This document shows positions 7,357 through 8,963 of a stretch of DNA of 8,963 bases, piece after piece. The notes under the pieces were generated by a model. That model did not search any database and had not been told where the DNA came from. It was given only the letters and a program-made list of their open reading frames with translations. Source of the DNA: CAZEAN01 sp964510225 (GTDB taxonomy: Bacteria; Planctomycetota; Planctomycetia; Isosphaerales; Isosphaeraceae); contig CAZEAN010000182.1 in the NCBI GenBank assembly GCA_964510225.1, positions 1-8,963 of the forward strand, given 5' to 3'. Position numbers and translations under genes: made by a program. The first letter of the stretch is position 1. Every line of letters starts with the position of its first letter.

Positions 7357-7450
7357 AATCTTGTTTCGAGCTTGAGGATGAGCATCTAACCGAACGCCAA
7401 TAAAGCAAGAGTGCATTAGTCGCGTTGAGACAACGAGATGGAGGACGAAG

Positions 7451-8674
7451 ATGGCCAATCCATGGGACCCCCGCAAGATCAAGAAGAATCTCGAAGCCCT
7501 TGCTGGCATCAGGGGAGGAGACAAGATTCAGTTCCTGAATTCGGGGGACATTCGTGTGAGCAGTTGGTCAATTCGCAGAAGCGATCGCGACTCAATTACA
7601 AATGTGCGTGCATACAACTATACAACAAAGCTCTTTGAGGAAGCAGTTTGGCTCTCAAAACAAGCAGGTGCGAGTTCGAAGACTAACTATCGACAGGACA
7701 CAACACCTCCGGTCTATGTGTCTATTCAAGAGATCAAGGCAGCATACCAAGGACTTCGACATCTTGAGCAGACATATTCCTACGGAAGTCTCAATCCAAA
7801 CTCGCCGCCTTCAGGTGAAGGATTGCTTAAGTCCAGATCCCTCCAGCTCATCCTCAATAAAGTCTCTCAGATTGTCCAGGGTGGATTAAGCGAGGAGCCT
7901 TCTTACAAGGATGGAGTCCGAGAACTCCATGAGAGCATCTCGGAAAAGTACAAGTCAAAGAGGTTGGTCAAGATCAACCAGCACGAGATAATGGGGGTGC
8001 GTGAAACAGGAATGTGTGCACTTCTTGTGACTGATTGGGTGCGTCGTATGTTAATATCTGGTAAATCGGGGTTTCAGTCGAATTCCTATTTCCGGAGGCC
8101 AGATGACGCCCGGATGCTGGAAAAGATGCAGAAAAGATACCGACCGATAACGGCTGGTTACCTGGAAGGGTCAGAGACAGTCGGGGCTTCGGACAAATGG
8201 GTCCGCCACCCAATCTCGGGTACCAATGTGCTGATTAAGCCATCCTTGAATAGAGATTATGATCGACTTGCGGCACACCTGGTAGGTAAGGAGAGTTACC
8301 GTGATGGACTCATGGCGAGAAGGAATAAGAACCCACGTCCAGGAGAAGGTGGAGAGCTATGGCAGCAGGTTCTCAAGAAGGCGCAGGCCCACGTCTACTG
8401 GCAGAATCCAAAGCATGGTATCTTTCATCTAGAGATCATTGGTACAGCGAAAGGGTACGGTGGACGTCCCAGTCACACACTTGGTTTTGAAACTGGTTCG
8501 GGACTAAACTCGGGGCACTTTTTCGATCCCAACTTTGGCGAGTTTAAGTTTGACGATAAGGCAGGGATTCGCGAGTATTGCCAATTCTTCGACGACATCT
8601 GGCGCTACTATGCGGTTCTCGGCTTGGCTGTTGACTACTGGAAGCTCTTTTGCTGGTCCAAGGTCGAAAAATAG
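7451..8674 (+). CDS. YopT/AvrPphB-like cysteine protease (peptidase C58) effector
   Basis: A 407-residue protein, no signal peptide. The catalytic triad of the C58 family is visible in order: Cys189 in ETGMCALLVTDWVRRML (185-201), His342 in SHTLGFE (341-347) and Asp359 in HFFDPNFGEFKF (356-367), followed by the usual aromatic FFDDIWRYY helix (379-387). Known members cut host proteins in eukaryotic cells: YopT releases prenylated Rho GTPases from membranes, and AvrPphB cleaves plant kinases. Residues 92-165 form a helical stretch before the protease that resembles residues 222-302 of the divergent neighbour. The spacing from Cys to His (153 residues) appears long, with a basic insertion around 270-300. 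The ATG has GGAGGA at 7440-7445, 5 bases away. Proximity to tssA suggests T6SS delivery, but this is inference; the target and any immunity protein are unknown. The base composition looks more AT-rich than tssA, which could reflect transfer. Confidence 0.85.
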   Translation: MANPWDPRKIKKNLEALAGIRGGDKIQFLNSGDIRVSSWSIRRSDRDSITNVRAYNYTTKLFEEAVWLSKQAGASSKTNYRQDTTPPVYVSIQEIKAAYQGLRHLEQTYSYGSLNPNSPPSGEGLLKSRSLQLILNKVSQIVQGGLSEEPSYKDGVRELHESISEKYKSKRLVKINQHEIMGVRETGMCALLVTDWVRRMLISGKSGFQSNSYFRRPDDARMLEKMQKRYRPITAGYLEGSETVGASDKWVRHPISGTNVLIKPSLNRDYDRLAAHLVGKESYRDGLMARRNKNPRPGEGGELWQQVLKKAQAHVYWQNPKHGIFHLEIIGTAKGYGGRPSHTLGFETGSGLNSGHFFDPNFGEFKFDDKAGIREYCQFFDDIWRYYAVLGLAVDYWKLFCWSKVEK

Positions 8675-8679
8675 CAAGC

Positions 8680-8700
8680 CGTCACAGTCCGACGATTTTT
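8680..8700 (+). terminator. Candidate weak terminator after the YopT-like gene
   Basis: CGTC (8680-8683) pairs with GACG (8691-8694), followed one base later by TTTTT (8696-8700), 6 bases past the stop codon. The stem is only 4 bp, so it is weak, but its position and T-run fit an intrinsic terminator. Confidence 0.3.
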
Positions 8701-8922
8701 AATCAAAGAATAATATCGCTGGTCATCTGAAGAAAGTTGAGAAATCCGGACATTTGTCCATTCTAAGTACACGCTTTTCCTCTTCCACCACGACCTAACA
8801 AGCTTCGGGGTCCATTTCGAAAGACCGTCACAACCAAATCCTTTTTGCGGGTCATCATGAGCTGCAAAACTGATCCAGACCAATTCGTCGGTCGTTTCTT
8901 GTTGTCGGAAGAATCCATGTAA

Positions 8923-8942
8923 GCCCCGGGGCCGCCTCGGGG
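8923..8942. repeat. GC-rich inverted repeat at the right end
   Basis: GCCCCGGGGC (8923-8932) is a perfect palindrome, and CCCCG (8924-8928) also pairs with CGGGG (8938-8942). No T-run follows on either strand. It may be an intergenic palindrome or the terminator of a gene outside the window. Confidence 0.35.
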
Positions 8943-8963
8943 GTAGGATCGGGGTGGATCGAG

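Larger units (their letters stand above)
6957..7450. other. 494-base divergent intergenic region between the two effector-like genes
   Basis: The region holds the Shine-Dalgarno of the minus gene (6964-6970) and of the plus gene (GGAGGA, 7440-7445), a tandem octamer repeat (7217-7232) and two perfect hairpins (7238-7255, 7341-7356). Two short open frames (6987-7232 plus, 7237-7524 minus) are not convincing genes. It is unusually long for a divergent pair, leaving room for regulation or a small RNA, but no canonical promoter could be read with confidence. Confidence 0.5.
8675..8963. other. Right-end region, no supported gene
   Basis: Apart from a weak hairpin at 8680-8700 and a GC-rich inverted repeat at 8923-8942, I see no gene. 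A minus-strand frame (8635-8883) overlaps the end of the YopT-like gene and shows no family motif or convincing start. No immunity-type gene follows the protease gene within the window. Confidence 0.4.

Noticed and set aside
7237..7524. Minus-strand 95-residue frame upstream of the YopT-like gene
   Set aside because: Its start lies inside the well-supported YopT-like gene and it shows no family features.
8635..8883. Minus-strand 82-residue frame as a possible immunity gene
   Set aside because: It overlaps the end of the protease gene antisense, has no motif and no clear ribosome site.

Overview
The window reads as chromosomal DNA from a Gram-negative-type bacterium, most likely a planctomycete of the Isosphaeraceae/Gemmataceae kind. 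That assignment is inference from gene content: a Ser/Thr-kinase-like protein carrying a C-terminal outer-membrane-barrel-like domain, a secreted cysteine-rich HEAT-like protein with a CCC cluster, and a planctomycete-style short TssA. No rRNA, tRNA, CRISPR array or insertion sequence was seen.

Layout. Positions 207-2972 (minus) hold a large multidomain protein. Its N-terminal kinase fold has lost all the main catalytic residues. It is followed by one membrane helix, a long proline-rich linker and a C-terminal beta-rich domain that looks like an outer-membrane barrel. Divergent from it is a secreted HEAT-like protein (3329-4555, plus), then tssA, a type VI secretion (T6SS) baseplate/sheath-assembly gene (4706-5764, plus). 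Two effector-like genes follow, divergent from each other: 5946-6956 (minus), with a probable permuted NlpC/P60-type cysteine-hydrolase signature, and 7451-8674 (plus), with a clear YopT/AvrPphB (peptidase C58) Cys-His-Asp signature. Between them is a 494-base intergenic region with a tandem octamer repeat and two perfect hairpins. The two ends of the window hold no supported gene.

How the parts may fit together. Only TssA ties the locus to T6SS; no other core T6SS gene lies in the window. The two cysteine-hydrolase-like proteins look like cargo, and they appear to share a helical module of about 70 residues placed after the catalytic region in one and before it in the other. This suggests a common delivery or adaptor domain. 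The pseudokinase-barrel protein could bridge the inner and outer membranes as a sensor or scaffold. These functional links are inference from domain features and proximity.
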